DNA of 64,000 nt, taken from positions 40,031,644 through 40,095,643 of the forward strand of contig CP141142.1 of NCBI GenBank assembly GCA_035235625.1. Reading direction: 5' to 3'. Under the pieces are notes generated by a model. It was not told the origin of the DNA. It searched no databases and worked only from the letters and a program-made list of their open reading frames with translations. Below, piece after piece: positions 26,340 through 38,661 of the stretch. Within the stretch, counting starts at the first letter, position 1. Each line of letters opens with the position of its first letter. The position numbers were made by a program, and so were the translations under genes. This DNA is from Saururus chinensis. Lineage: Eukaryota; Streptophyta; Magnoliopsida; Piperales; Saururaceae.

Positions 26340-27460
26340 GCCCGGCCATCCCTGCCCGGTCCGGTTAGTCGTCGTCATCCAACTCCCAAATCCCCGATAT
26401 CTGGAACATCCACGGCGAAGATTTGGAATCCAAGCGAGATAAATTCCGACTGTTAGGCAGATATCCGGGCAAGTCTCAGGCTCAGTCAGCTAGCTCTCAG
26501 GTCAGGTATGCTGTGATTTTTTTCCTGTAATTAGCACGACATTCATGGAGTGTCTGCCTCTTGGCGTGGTGACCCACTTGAATTTCAATGCGTCTTGGGC
26601 GTTTCTGGGTTCGATTGGTAGAATGGAAACTGGGTTCATGTGGGTTTTCTTCGAAATGGTGATTTAGTTGATAATTGCTGGGTTTTCTTGTTTTTTTTGT
26701 AAAGATAGAAAATTGGTTGAATTTGTTGAGAACATTGCTGACTTTTGATCGATCGAGAATCAAAGTGAAATGTGTAGTTTAGTGTTTTATTGTTTGGTGT
26801 TGCAGCTGCTTTTTGGCTGAAATTTATAGCTGGTGAGTCCTGCATGTATTGAATTTAGTTGATTCCTTTTTCTTTTTCCATTGCCCTGCCACCCTTTTGG
26901 AAAAAAATTATGGATTTTGCTGTGTCACTTGTAGAACAGAACATTTATGTGCTGACTTTGATGCTTCTCAATCAGTAGCAGTGATTGTAGATGTGAGAGA
27001 TATTGTTTTTATTTAAAACTAGAAAGGATAAAGAAAAATGTTTCGTGGATGTTCTCTTTATGTCACCGATGATACTGTCTTAATCTTTACTGGCTGAAAT
27101 TAGAAGACTCTGAAGGTTGTATTTTATACTGAAGTGCAACTTTGCCGTTATATTTATGTCTTGGTCAATTAATTTTCTTTTTTAGGCCCATAGGGTCAGA
27201 GTGCTGTTAATTATAGGTTTACGAATATCTTATTTCTTTTCTTTGGCGTTTTGCAGAATTCACCGCAAGAGCAGTTAAAAATTTGGGAATAAAACGATTA
27301 CAGTGCCTGCACTTTTAGGTTCTTGGAATGACTTGTATTAACCTATGTCCTGGCATTTTCTTCAAACCTTCTTCACGGTTATGAATTATTTAGGATGAAT
27401 TTTATAGTGCATCCTCTGGACCATCTTCTGCCTTATTAATTACCTGGCTGATAAGGCAGG
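26340..27460 (+). promoter_or_regulatory. Probable transcribed 5' leader of the PAH1-like gene, with intron(s)
   Basis: A non-AT-rich stretch at about 26340-26505 ends with TCAG/GTATGC, a good donor. Acceptors follow at 27256 (TTTTGCAG) and possibly 27459 (AAGGCAG), just before the ATG. The first leader exon holds no ATG in the part I read. Transcription start and exact exon borders cannot be set without transcripts. Confidence 0.4.
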
Positions 27461-30400
27461 ATGAATGTGGTAGGTAGAGTTGGGAGTCTTATTTCACAGG
27501 GGGTTTATACTGTTGCCACTCCTTTTCATCCCTTTGGTGGAGCAGTTGATATCATTGTAGTTGAGCAACAAGATGGAACCTACAGAAGTACACCTTGGTA
27601 TGTTCGTTTTGGAAAATTTCAGGGTGTTCTTAAAGGTGCTGAGAAAATAGTACGCATCTCAGTCAATGGCGTAGAAGCAGACTTTCACATGTATCTGGAC
27701 AACTCTGGAGAAGCTTATTTCACCAGAGAGGTTGAATCTGGCAATGATAACGAAAGCAATCAGGATTTGAAGTGCTCTGATGAGTTTCCCACAGCAGAAG
27801 ATCACAATGTTTGTGTTGAAAATAGTATTGAAAATGAGGCTTCTTATTCAGAAGGTTCTGATGCCTCAAATAGGAATGATATCTTAAATACACACCAAAA
27901 CGGCAGTATGGAATTTCATGACAATCAATCTCGAACAAGTTCTTGTGAATCTCCACGATATGGGGCTTATCGTTACGAAAGCTTGGACCACGTGGAGGAT
28001 TTAGTGAATTCTCAGGGTTCAGATGCAGAAGTGGTCTTAGTGAGTGGAGATGGTCATGTGCTACTTGCACCTATTTCTTCTTCTGATGGCAATGCTGATA
28101 ATTTGCAGTTAAGTACTCCCCTTTTTGAGTTATACCCTGGTGAAGGTGGAGAGGAAACTATTGAGCACCTGGGAAACTCTGCAGAATTTAGTAGGCATAC
28201 TGTAGACTTGAAAACAGATGAACATACATGGGATGTTGGTATACAAAGTGATGGTGTTGGCCCATCAAGTAGCCTAACTGAAGGTGTTGATGCTGTATGT
28301 GGGTCTAACAGGGGGTTTGGATATAAAAATGAAGAAGATTTTATTAATGGGAATAATGCAGACAATTCAAGTGTTCATAGCAGTCAGGATGATGTTGATT
28401 CTACAATTAATAGAGTGGAGGTGTTCAAAAGCTGCTTGGAATTGTCACAACTAACATCTGAAATGGAAGCTGACAATATGCAAGATGATGAGACAGCATC
28501 TGTTAGATTGGTAGCAGATAACACAACACATAATGTACAGGAACAGTGTCCGTCCAATTCCATGGTAATGGACAAAGAGGAAGCTGGAAGTCCTCTTGAA
28601 GCTGAAACAAGTGTTTGTATATCCATTTCGTGCACCCGCAGTTCTGTCACTGAACAAGTCCAGGTGTTCAATTCTGAAGATAATGCTTTGTTTAATGAGA
28701 AGACTGAATTTGGAGGGTTTGAAACTGAGCCAATTGACAACGTCCATGATAATTTGAACCAAAAGGATGAAGATATTAAAGCTCCTGGTGGTTGCCAAGA
28801 ACCTGCCTCTATAGAAGTATGCGAGGACGTAGATTGCCAAACAGGTGTCTCACAAAGATCTGGTTCAGGTTTAGGTAGGGATGTTTTTATATTTGTTCTC
28901 ATTAATTTATTTACTGTCAAGGATTTAAAATTTTCCTTTTTGATCCACATATTTTCTTTTGCAGGTTTTGAGATCTCTCTTTGTGGGAACTTACTTCATG
29001 CTGGCATGGGGGTTGATTCTGCCAACACAGCCTTTAATGCAAACCGTATAACGGAAGAGGAATTCAAAGTCTCTGGAGCTACAATCATAAAAAATGAAAA
29101 CCTTGTTGTCAGATTTAGAGATAGGTATTTCTTATGGAACAAAGCAGCTCCCATCATTCTTGGATTGGCTGCATTTGGTCTTGATTTAACTGCTGAAGTG
29201 CAAGATGCTATTCCTATCGAACAGGATAAGAAAGTAAGGATTGTTGAAGAGAGTAATTCTGGATTGTCTTCAACTCCTAGCCGCAGATGGAGACTCTGGC
29301 CTAATCCATTTAGGCGAACCAAACCTCTTCAACATACTAGCAGTAATACCTCTAATGAGGATGATTTTGTTGATACTGAATCCTGCTCCCCAATCCCAGA
29401 CACGGGATCACCTGATGCTAGCTTAGAACCTTCTAAAAAGCAAATACTCCGAACAAATATCCCAACTAGTGAGCAGATTGCATCATTGAGCTTGAGGGAT
29501 GGCCAAAACAAGGTTGCCTTCAGGTTTTCAACTAGGGTGCTGGGAGAACAACAGGTAGGCATGTGATATTCATCTTACAATTTTGTGTATTGTTTAATGC
29601 TTCGGTTTATATTAAAGATCAGTAATAACCTGCATATAACTTTTTTTAACAGGTGGATGCACATATTTATTTATGGAAATGGAATGCTCGCATAGTCATC
29701 TCAGATGTTGATGGTACCATCACAAAGTAATGCTTCATGATTATGTTTTTAAGATGGAAAAAACATATATTAGTAGTTTTCATTTTTTTCCTCCTTTGGG
29801 CTTGAAATATCTTGAAAAGTTACTTCCAGTTTATGTTGTCGAAAAAGGTTAAACTCCTTGTTGGTACAGAAATCACATAGTTATTTGCATTGAATTTTAA
29901 GTGGTTCTAGTTATTGCTTTTAGTGTATAGACAAAGCCTTTTGGTGACCAGTTAGTACTGGGTAGTTTTTTCACCATGATAACATAAGAATGCCAATTAT
30001 GTTTGTAGAACTTGAAATTTCATTGTATGAGGTTTAAGGATAGGATGTTAATGTTAACCTGAAATAGAAGGCTTGCTGACAAGAAATAGAATGAGAGATT
30101 GTGTGAGTCTGCCTATCAGAAAAAAGAAAAAAGTAAGTGTTCCGCCTTGGGTAGCTTCAGATGTAATTTATGTATGGCTGGTATCAGACTCGTCTGACAC
30201 AAAGTCAGCTGTGTAGAACTGGATATCATAATTGTTTCCAACCTCAAGAGGCAACACTATCCTTGAGATCTATAGACATCTTTCTTAAATTTTAATAGAA
30301 ACAAACTGTTCCAATTATGGGCCTGATAAGACTGTTGGTTTGAGAATATTGTGATCCCCTTGTTCAATCTTAGGGAAATAGAAAGTTTTCTGAAATTATT

Positions 30401-32935
30401 TGGTGTTATGTGTTGAACTTCTGGGTTATTAAATCACAATAATCGGAAATCTCATTGGTGTTTGTGGTCCTGTGAATAGATCTTATGTATAAAGATTATG
30501 CTTCCTTTTTGTTTTCTATATAGGTTAAATTGAAATTGACCTTTTGTCAATTATTTTTTAGATCTGATGTTTTAGGCCAGTTTATGCCATTGTTGGGAAA
30601 AGATTGGACACAGTCTGGGGTGGCACGTCTTTTCTGTGCAATCAAGGTATGTCTCACGTTTAGTTGCTTTATCTGCTTCCAGCAATGTTGTATTGTTTCT
30701 TTGTGAACATTTCATTGCATTTGCTGATCTATAAATGTCTGGTCGCTTGGTTTTTCGAACTGTTTGGATATTTTTGCAAAATTAAAATATTTAAAATCCT
30801 ATTACATTGTGAAGTCTAATGTTTGTGTACCCTATTAGAATTTTCTCTGGCATGGTTAATTCCCATGAAGAAATTAGCATATTTTCTAGATTTATTCACT
30901 ATAAAATATTATTGGAATGAGAGATGAGTTTCACATAGTATTCTAGTTATCAAGTATCTGTTTATTTCAACTATGACTTAATTGTAAAATCCCCTATCAT
31001 AAGTGGTTATTGCGATAAAATAAAGTTTCTTATTTAGATTTGTTGTTATTTGGCAGCAAGCAATGGAATTCTTATGATTTTGACATGAAGTGGCTGGTTT
31101 ATGTAGGATGATCTGAGATTTAAATTTAATGCAGGAAAATGGTTATCAGCTTTTGTTTCTGAGTGCTCGTGCAATTGTTCAGGCATATCTGACAAGAAGT
31201 TTTCTGTTAAACCTCAAACAGGTATTTCAATGCGATTATATTGTATTTTTTAGCTGCAGTGGGACTGCAGAGTTGTAAGCACGACCTCAGGTTGTATATT
31301 AGGCATTAATCATAATTTGACTGCTTATTTTTTGTCCTTTTGCAGGATGGTAAAGCATTACCCAATGGGCCAGTTGTCATTTCTCCAGATGGTTTATTTC
31401 CCTCACTGTATCGTGAAGGTAATGTATTAACTAAATCTACATTTTTGGAGTAGACAACTCTTTTTATTTTTGCCTTTGGTAGTATAGTGGGGAAGTACCT
31501 TCTGATTTCCAAACTCCAATCAAGAATTGATTTGAAAGAAGCCGCAGGTTGGAAAAGGAAATGTGCGATCTTTCTGCCTGCTAATTGATAAAAAAAAGTC
31601 GCTTTAGTAGAAAGATGACCATGGGAATTTTAACCATGAATCAGCTTGGATGATGCATCGGATCCATGCATGTTCATATTTATCATTTTTCATTCTCAGA
31701 TCATCAAATATACAGATCTTGTGCCAATTGGTAGTTTTAGAAGTGTTGACTGTAATGAGTAATCTGAGTCTTTTATACATTACAAGATTGAAAACCATAA
31801 CTTGTGATTGTGATGTGGATAATGTGGTGAAATAATGTTATAATGATATATGAGAAAGGATCCGAAGGTATTATGATTATGAACTGTTATATTTCAATTT
31901 GCTTTTCTTTTTTGTTTTCTGAAAGGTGTCGCAAAGGGAAAACAAATTTAATTCATTCGTGCTGAAGTTCTTCCTGAGCTTCAACAAGCGTTTAAGTTGA
32001 ATGGTTTGCACGAGAGAATGTCAAAGCAAACAAGTAGCCTTAATTAAGAATTTTCTCACTTTTTGCATTCTGGATTAGCATTTTTTTTTTCATCTGGAAA
32101 GTTATAGACATACATTTTAAGTGAAATATTTGCTTCATTGAATTCTGCTTAGTTATTTGTAGAGAATACTGCTGCATATCTCCAGTATAAATGGATTAAC
32201 CACCTGATACATCATCCAGCAAAATTCGTGTTTCTGTTGCATTGAGCACTTATATATCCTTCGCTTCTTTGATGTTGACAGTTATACTAAGAAGACCTCA
32301 TGAGTTCAAGATTGCATGTTTGGAGGTATATTATCTTAGACAGTGTAAATTATGTTTTGCCATTATATGTTTCATAACCTTTCTTCTGCATATTCTCACT
32401 AACTGCCTTTGCAACATTTGTTTGAACAGGATATACGTGCTCTTTTCCCCTCTGACTACAATCCATTTTATGCTGGATTTGGGAACAGAGAAACTGATGA
32501 ACTTAGTTATAGGAAGATAGGAATTCCAAAAGGAAAAATTTTTATCATTAATCCAAAGGTAGGCTTGCTTTAAATCATTTTCTATTTTCATGTGAAATTA
32601 GACCGGGCGAGCCTTTTTATAGTCTTATCCAAATTAAAATGAAACTTTGTGCACAGGGTGAGGTGGCCATTCACCGATGCATAGATGCCAAATCATACAC
32701 ATCCTTACACACACTCGTCAATGACATGTTTCCACCCACTTCATTGGCAGAACCAGTAAGTGTTTGCTCCAACGTTTTTTTTTGTTCTTTATGATTTTTT
32801 ATATAATTTTTTTTTTCATTTTTGTGGGGTTGCAACTACAAGGTAAAAACTGCACGTTTTGATGTCTTTCTTCTACAGGAAGATTTCAACTCGTGGAATT
32901 ACTGGAAAGTGCCATTACCAAACATTGACTGCTAG
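27461..32935 (+). CDS. PAH1: Phosphatidate phosphatase, lipin family (PAH1-like)
   Basis: Coding exons: 27461-28874, 28965-29554, 29653-29726, 30562-30646, 31135-31221, 31346-31418, 32282-32325, 32430-32558, 32657-32755, 32879-32935; 2652 nt, 883 aa, all GT-AG with consistent phases. Length fits plant lipins (about 900 aa). The N-LIP domain spans residues 1-110 and opens [19 protein letters not shown], nearer PAH1 than PAH2, with the invariant glycine at 83. A low-complexity acidic, serine-rich middle follows. The C-terminal HAD-like catalytic domain (about 660-840) has DVDGT at 686-690 (Asp686 and Asp688 catalytic), Ser731 in LSARA, Lys784 in HEFKIACLE and GFGNRETD at 805-812. Family knowledge: Mg-dependent dephosphorylation of phosphatidate to diacylglycerol by a soluble enzyme that binds ER membrane, governing galactolipid supply and phospholipid synthesis. 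The start follows an in-frame TAA at 27452. All catalytic residues are intact. The PAH1/PAH2 choice is inference. Confidence 0.93.
28875..28964 (+). other. 90-bp intron 1 of PAH1-like gene, in frame and without stop
   Basis: The donor TTTAG/GTAGGG and acceptor TTTTGCAG/GTTTTG are good, and splicing gives [13 protein letters not shown] as expected for lipins. The intron is a multiple of three with no stop, so an unspliced message stays open and inserts 30 mostly hydrophobic residues. A second possible donor lies 6 bp upstream (28869). Confidence 0.8.
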
Positions 32936-33708
32936 TTTAGGAATTGCGTACTCACACGCTGTCAGGGTCCAAGCTCGGCAAGGATGACTCACTTGTAATT
33001 TTGAGAGGGGATGTTGTCTTCCTGTGAGCAACCTGACTTTATATGTATATTCCTCATTTTTTTCCATTATTTAATGGCTGTAATTTGTACTAAAAACATT
33101 GATGTTATCCCCCAGTAATATAAGAAATTAGAAAAAAGTTATGCCTACAAGGTCGTGAATGCTAACTATTCACGCTTTCAGTGCAAAAGCAACTACAAAA
33201 ATGTCAGAAAGAAGAAAGTGACATACATGCCAAGATCATGAGCTATTTAGCTGAAGAATATATGCGGGAAAGGATAAAACAAACTCCTTTTGTTTAATAT
33301 TAAGTGTCTTATTTAATTTTTTTAAAATTAACTATTTAGGTGTCTTATTTAGTTTTTTAAAATAAACTACTAAATGATACACTTTTAATATAATTTTTAA
33401 AATAACTTTATTCAACAGCATTGGACAAGGCTTGTCAGCTTCCAAAAGTGGGTGGACACGTATTTGTGGATAAGGCTTTTAATGGGAAATCGTAACGGCG
33501 GCAAAATAAAAAAAAACTATGACAAGCACATAAGATGATTATGTTGCATTCATCCTGATGGAAACCACGAAATAGTTTTTTATTTTAAAAATTTACATTA
33601 ATCTTCTATTAATCAAATTACTGAATTGTGTTGTAGAGATACACTTAATCCAAAGAAAATTCACAAGTTCAAGCAACCTATCTCTTTAAGAGCTTAAATT
33701 ATAAAATA
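32936..33708. other. 3' end of the PAH1-like gene and intergenic DNA
   Basis: The 3' UTR probably ends near 33115-33130 (spaced AATATAAG). At 33291-33400 there is a decayed Stowaway-like fragment (left arm actccttttgtttaatatta). Nothing else is recognised. Confidence 0.4.
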
Positions 33709-33899
33709 TTCCCTCTATCCTACATTAATAGTTATATTTAAAAAAATGATAATTTTTATTAAATAGTGATAAGAAAAGAAAAATTAAGTTTATGATACTC
33801 TTTTTAAGTACTCAACTATTTAGAATTTAACAAAATGAAGCTATGAATATAGAACAAACTTTTTTATCAAATGGAACTATTAATTTAGGACAAAGAGAG
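33709..33899. mobile_element. Stowaway-like MITE
   Basis: 191 bp with left arm TTCCCTCTATCCTACATTAA and right arm ...TTAATTTAGGACAAAGAGAG as approximate inverted repeats, flanked by TA at 33707-33708 and 33900-33901. It resembles the copy at 48588-48788, including the internal 'actcaactatttagaattt'. Confidence 0.75.
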
Positions 33900-34560
33900 T
33901 ATAAGCAAACCTTATCATAAGCCTTCCTTCGAGCCACCTTGATGCTGCTTTGGACCATTTTTTCATAAAATTTTTTAATGAGTTGGTGCCCTAATATAAT
34001 TTCTCATAGATGTTTCTACTATTGAGAAAGGTAACCTAGTGTTAACCAATGATTGACAAATGAAGTCGCTTGTTTCTACTTTAGAATGAAGGCTATATTT
34101 AGTAACACTTTAAAAGTAAAGAAAAAACCCTTAAAATACTTTCCTTTGCAACCCTCCTCTTAGTGAAGGTTATTTTTTAAAATAACTTTTCTTATGATGT
34201 GATATTTTACACTCATAAGGAATTTATTTTCCTTTTCAACATAGTTGCCAAATGTAGCCAAAGAGAAATAAGGTCTCATCTTTTTTACATTCATGCACTA
34301 GTAAAAAAAACTACACTCATGTGGTCATTACCAAAAATGTCTTAGCATTTGGGTGAAAAACTCTTTGGTAAATTCATCATGCACTACTCGAGGGAGAATC
34401 AGCCATATCGTCTATATCTCATCTGAGTTAATGGGAGAGGTAAGAGTCACCAATGAACTATTACAAGTCATAGTTTACTTGTAATAGACTGTCCATTTAA
34501 CAAATTTTGCCATTTCACCACCACATAGTGAATGCTGCATAAGACAATATTTAATTATTA

Positions 34561-34651
34561 CTCTCTTTGTCCACGTTAGCTCTATTTAGTTTTTTCTAAT
34601 AAATTTATTTTAAAAAATTAAATAGAGTTACTAATGTAAGAAGGGAGAAAG
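34561..34651. mobile_element. Small Stowaway-like MITE
   Basis: 91 bp with left arm CTCTCTTTGTCCACGTTAG and right arm CTAATGTAAGAAGGGAGAAAG, flanked by TA on both sides. Interior is AT-rich. Confidence 0.7.
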
Positions 34652-34860
34652 TATGAAACAAAACTTATCACCAGTGAACAAGTATAATTTAATCTATAAC
34701 TATATAAGCTAAAGTTACAATAAGACCCACCAGTGATATCTACTGCAATGCTCATTTGCACTTGTGGAGTCTACAACTCTTGCATTTGTTCCTTTTTGTA
34801 GAACTTCTTAGACCTCATTCATATTTTAAACATTTGTTTCAACCAATCCATGTCCCACTT

Positions 34861-35010
34861 GTCATATCTCAAATCTAAAATTGAAGAGCACTTGTCATAC
34901 CTCAAATCTAAATTGAGTCATGCTGGTATAAGCCCGTCATATCTCAAATCTAAAATTGAAGAGCACTTGTCATACCTCAAATCTAAATTGAGTCATGCTG
35001 GTATAAGCCC
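34861..35010. repeat. Perfect tandem duplication, two units of 75 bp
   Basis: 34861-34935 and 34936-35010 are identical as far as I can read. Each unit also contains two related half-units opening GTCATA(T/C)CTCAAATCTAA. No element ends were found. Confidence 0.92.
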
Positions 35011-35271
35011 TATTGCTCACACGCATTAGCTTGAGCTCGGACATAACGGGCTATCAAAATGTTCATTTGACGACACATGGGGGCAAAAATACTTAATTAC
35101 TTGCCCGTCGTTTCTATTAATACACGATATTGGATATGGACTTGGACAACTCATAAGGCCAAGTTTAGTGCACTCGAGGTCATGTTGGCTTGGATTTTAA
35201 CATTTCCTTTTGTATACATTAAAAAAAGCTCAACATATCCCTGCCCTTGCTATGATCTGAAAGCGAAAGCG

Positions 35272-35556
35272 AGGGGCTTCTACTCGCCAGCCAAAGTTGA
35301 CTAAGACAACCTCCAAAGAAAAACTAGAACGAGAGGGCACAAATTTCATACACGTAGTTTTATCCTTGATATGTCCCTTATATTCATTAGCCAAGTGAAG
35401 GATAAAATGCAATTAACGCCTAATCAATAAGAAATAAACACCGGTTCTAGTACGGGCTTAATAAATGTTGTTATCGAAAATGGGACCGAAATGTGAGGGA
35501 AGCTCAAACCGCCTTATTCCCTATTTTTAGAGAGACTCCATTGACCGGTCCCTTTT
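35272..35556. repeat. Upstream copy of the coiled-coil gene's promoter-proximal segment
   Basis: This 285-bp block matches 38222-38526 in direct orientation. Shared runs include gaacgagagggcacaaattt, gtgaaggataaaatgcaatt and agggaagctcaaaccgcc. It has no gene behind it and has drifted; the downstream copy precedes the ATG at 38662. Confidence 0.88.
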
Positions 35557-36059
35557 ATGTTAAATCCTACTTTATTTTATGAACCGGTTTCAAATTTTAT
35601 TGAAGGTATTTTAATTTTTATTTTAATTAGATATTTTTCTTAATTTAAAGTTAAATAAATTTTTTTATTAATTTTTACTAATCTCATTGTAGCAATACAA
35701 TACTAACAAATTAACATCAAAAGCATGTTTGAGAGTAAGTAAACATAAATAATATAGGCTTATATAAGTCTTAACGTACAACACTAACATGATTTAAGCC
35801 CATTAGTCATAAATAGAAGCCCATTGTATTCATTTGCAAGGCTACGACTAGACAAATTTAAGCCTATAAATGTAAGTAACTCAAATGCATTATACGAGTT
35901 ATGTATATATTACCTTATTAAATTGATGCTCTGTGTTGTATACATGTGTGATACACTACCTTAAACTTTGAGAAATAAGATATTCCCCTTGTTTCCTATG
36001 ACACTGTTGACCTGTAAAGGTCTTTGTGTCACCTACTAGTTACACTTCTTTCATTTTAA
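35557..36059. other. AT-rich spacer between promoter copy and LTR fragment
   Basis: No gene or clear repeat is recognised. It may contain the unrecognised 5' part of the old LTR that follows. Confidence 0.35.
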
Positions 36060-38180
36060 GTTATCTAACATCATTATAGGGTATCCTAACTCTTTGTTAG
36101 CTAGGTTATCCGTTTCAGTAAAAACAGAATAGATTACCTCTAAGGGCATTATGGTTATTATATTACCTGGGGTATGGTACTCTCCATAGGGTTATTCTAG
36201 TCATCTTACTGTCATTCTATTGATTTTGAGTCATTCACTTCTCTCAAGGCTTCACTCTCAAATCGACTTGCGCTTCTATTCATACGAATGTGAGTGGTCT
36301 ACTCATAGGGGTGTTTTAAGCATTTTGTTCAAAGCCTTCTTGACATTCAATGAGTCCAAAATTAGGCTCAAGGGTACTGCTTGACGTCATGAACCCAGGG
36401 TAATTTTCCTAGCATTTGATGGGGTCGTAAACCCTTGAACCGTCCCTGATGGTTTACCCTAAATCCTAGGCACAAAATAGTTAATTATCCACTTATTGGT
36501 ATTTTTCCTCAGTATGCGTTTTGGTCTATATTTAGGGTATATATTAAACTCTCACTAAATTTTTTTACAATTTTTAGATCCACTTATAATCCCTTGAACC
36601 GGAGCCCCTAAGTCAGGTAAGTGAACCATAACTTAGCTACAAGGGTCAAATATTCATTTCATTGTTTGCAGAATTTTTCCCTGGCCTTGAAACTTGGTCA
36701 AAACCCTCTCAAGGTTTATTGGAAATTTTTCTAGTTTTTTTAGGCATTTAAACCCTCTTGAACTAAACCCAGTTCATTCCCCCTTTTATTTCTCCCTTTT
36801 TTTAAACCGGACCGGGATCTTCTTCCTCGCAAAGACGGCAGTGGATATGGCCATGGCAGTGCTCCACCTCCGGTAGACCCCCTCCTTGGCCTCCCCGAGC
36901 CAAAATCTCACCACCATTACCCAATATGGCTTCCAGCGGTGTTTGGGTAGTGGTGGAAGAGGCTTCCGGTGGCCACCACCTCCTCCCTCTCCCTAAGGTC
37001 CTCTCTTATTAGAGCCCCGCCAGGCTCTTTCTTCCTTGGACAATCAATGCGAGAGGCCAAGGCGGCCTCCCACGAACTCAAGGTGGCGAGGGAGGAACCC
37101 GCTGTGCTACCATTACGTCCATCTCTCCCTAGACCTTGGATTTTGCGAGGTGATGCGTAGTGAAAAACAGAGGCTTGCGGGATGGTACCAAGGCAAGCCG
37201 GTGGTGGGTCTCTACTAATCCAATTGGGGTGAAGGCTGGCTAGTCTTTGTTGATCCAATTGGACCGAAGGATGGTGGAAAGCGATGGCATACCCGACTGC
37301 CATGAACTGCCCCTCTCTGCCACCCATTCTGCCAACAGAGAAGAGTGAAGTGAAATTAAGCTGTTGATAGCTTCCGACATTGTGATTGCTTACTCGTCGA
37401 AAAGTGGAGAAGAGAGAGATGAAAAAGTAGACTCTTCAACCTCACCATCTTCTATTTTCCCGACCGGACTTAGAACCATTGGCAATTCCGACCGGACTTA
37501 GAACCATTGGCAATTGGCGGTGGGCTGATGAGCCCACCCCTTTACCGTAAAGTTTTTCTCTTTAATTAATGGAGTTCAACTATAACCTTAATATTAATTA
37601 AAATAGAATTAATTTCCGTGTCCTCGAGGAAAATTAACTTATTTAACGATCCTACCTTGTCAATACTCCAATCTTTGTGTACGCTCTTATCTGACTTTAT
37701 TGCTGGCCACCTTTACCGAAAAACTTTCATGGAGACTTATTTTCTCCCCTCCCCTCTAGGCTAAAAAGCTCCTCCTAAAGACCCTAATTAGCCTTTTATA
37801 TAATAAAGAGATTAGGGTTCCTAATTTCCCAAGAAGCTTGAGCCAACTCAACCTCTCTTAAGTAACCTAATTAGGTCTCTTAAACTAATTTTTGTCTCTT
37901 TAGTTAACTAATCCATAGAGTGACTTAAGCGATTAATTTACACGTTCGATTCAAGTAAATGAGCTTTGCACAATATATTCAACTTTGGACAGTTATAACT
38001 CACTCATTTAATCTGATTTACATGTTCTTGGTGGCGTTTTGAAGCTCTTTTTGTCTACTTTATATATATATAGGTCTCAACCACCCATTTTAATTATTAT
38101 GTAAGATATTCTCATAAGAAAGTTAAGGGGTTAAATACTCTATTTTTTACGTAGCAACTTTGGAAATTTTAAACGTTACA
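36060..38180 (+). mobile_element. 5'-truncated, diverged family-A LTR
   Basis: It aligns in order with about 21480-23643 of the family-A LTR: 'gggtaattttcctagcat', 'gaaccggagccc', 'aaacttggtca', and near the end 'cttggtggcgttttgaagct'. It ends ...AAACGTTACA at 38180. Length (2.12 kb) matches the corresponding 2.16 kb of the reference. The 5' part and any duplication were not found. The open frames at 36917-37327 lie in its GC-rich part and are not genes. Confidence 0.75.
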
Positions 38181-38221
38181 TGGGGCAGATCGTTACCTTT
38201 ACCATGATTTAACACAAAAAT

Positions 38222-38526
38222 GAGCTTTTACTCACTAGCCAACGCTGACTACACGTACTCCAAAGAAAAAACTAGAACGAGAGGGCACAAATTTCATACA
38301 CTAAGTTTTGTCCTCGATATGTCACTTATATTCATTGGCCAAGTGAAGGATAAAATGCAATTAACGCCTGATCCAGTTTGAAATAAACACCGGTTCCGGT
38401 ACCGGCAACATATCGATCATTTAATAAATGCTGTTATCGGAAATCGGACTCGGACCCGAAATGTTAGGGAAGCTCAAACCGCCCGATTCCCCATTTCCAG
38501 AGAGACTCCGCTGACCGGGCCCTTTC
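38222..38526 (+). promoter_or_regulatory. Promoter-proximal/5' UTR segment of the coiled-coil gene (downstream duplicate)
   Basis: It lies 136 bp before the ATG at 38662 and is the better preserved, more GC-rich copy of 35272-35556. The transcription start probably lies at or after its end, where CT-rich sequence begins. No TATA box could be fixed. Confidence 0.5.
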
Positions 38527-38661
38527 TTCCCCGTTCGCCCCTCCCTCAGCGGAAATCTGATCTCTCTTTATTCTTTTGTTTCATCTGGCAGTGTGAATAG
38601 ATCAACCCAATTTGTTTTGCTGTATTTGGGACTGAGGTGGGGAATTTGCGGAGTGAAGTAA

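Noticed and set aside
28384-28950. Antisense frame of 188 aa and other minus-strand frames under the PAH1-like gene
   Set aside because: They are shadows of the sense exon; the sense frame has full lipin homology and correct splicing.
36917-37327. 136-aa minus-strand frame
   Set aside because: It lies in the GC-rich part of a family-A LTR fragment and has no recognisable domain.
35075-38186. TGGGG at 35078 and after 38180 as TSD of a full family-A LTR
   Set aside because: The sequence after 35083 does not begin with TGTCAC-like LTR sequence, and the promoter duplicate lies inside this span.
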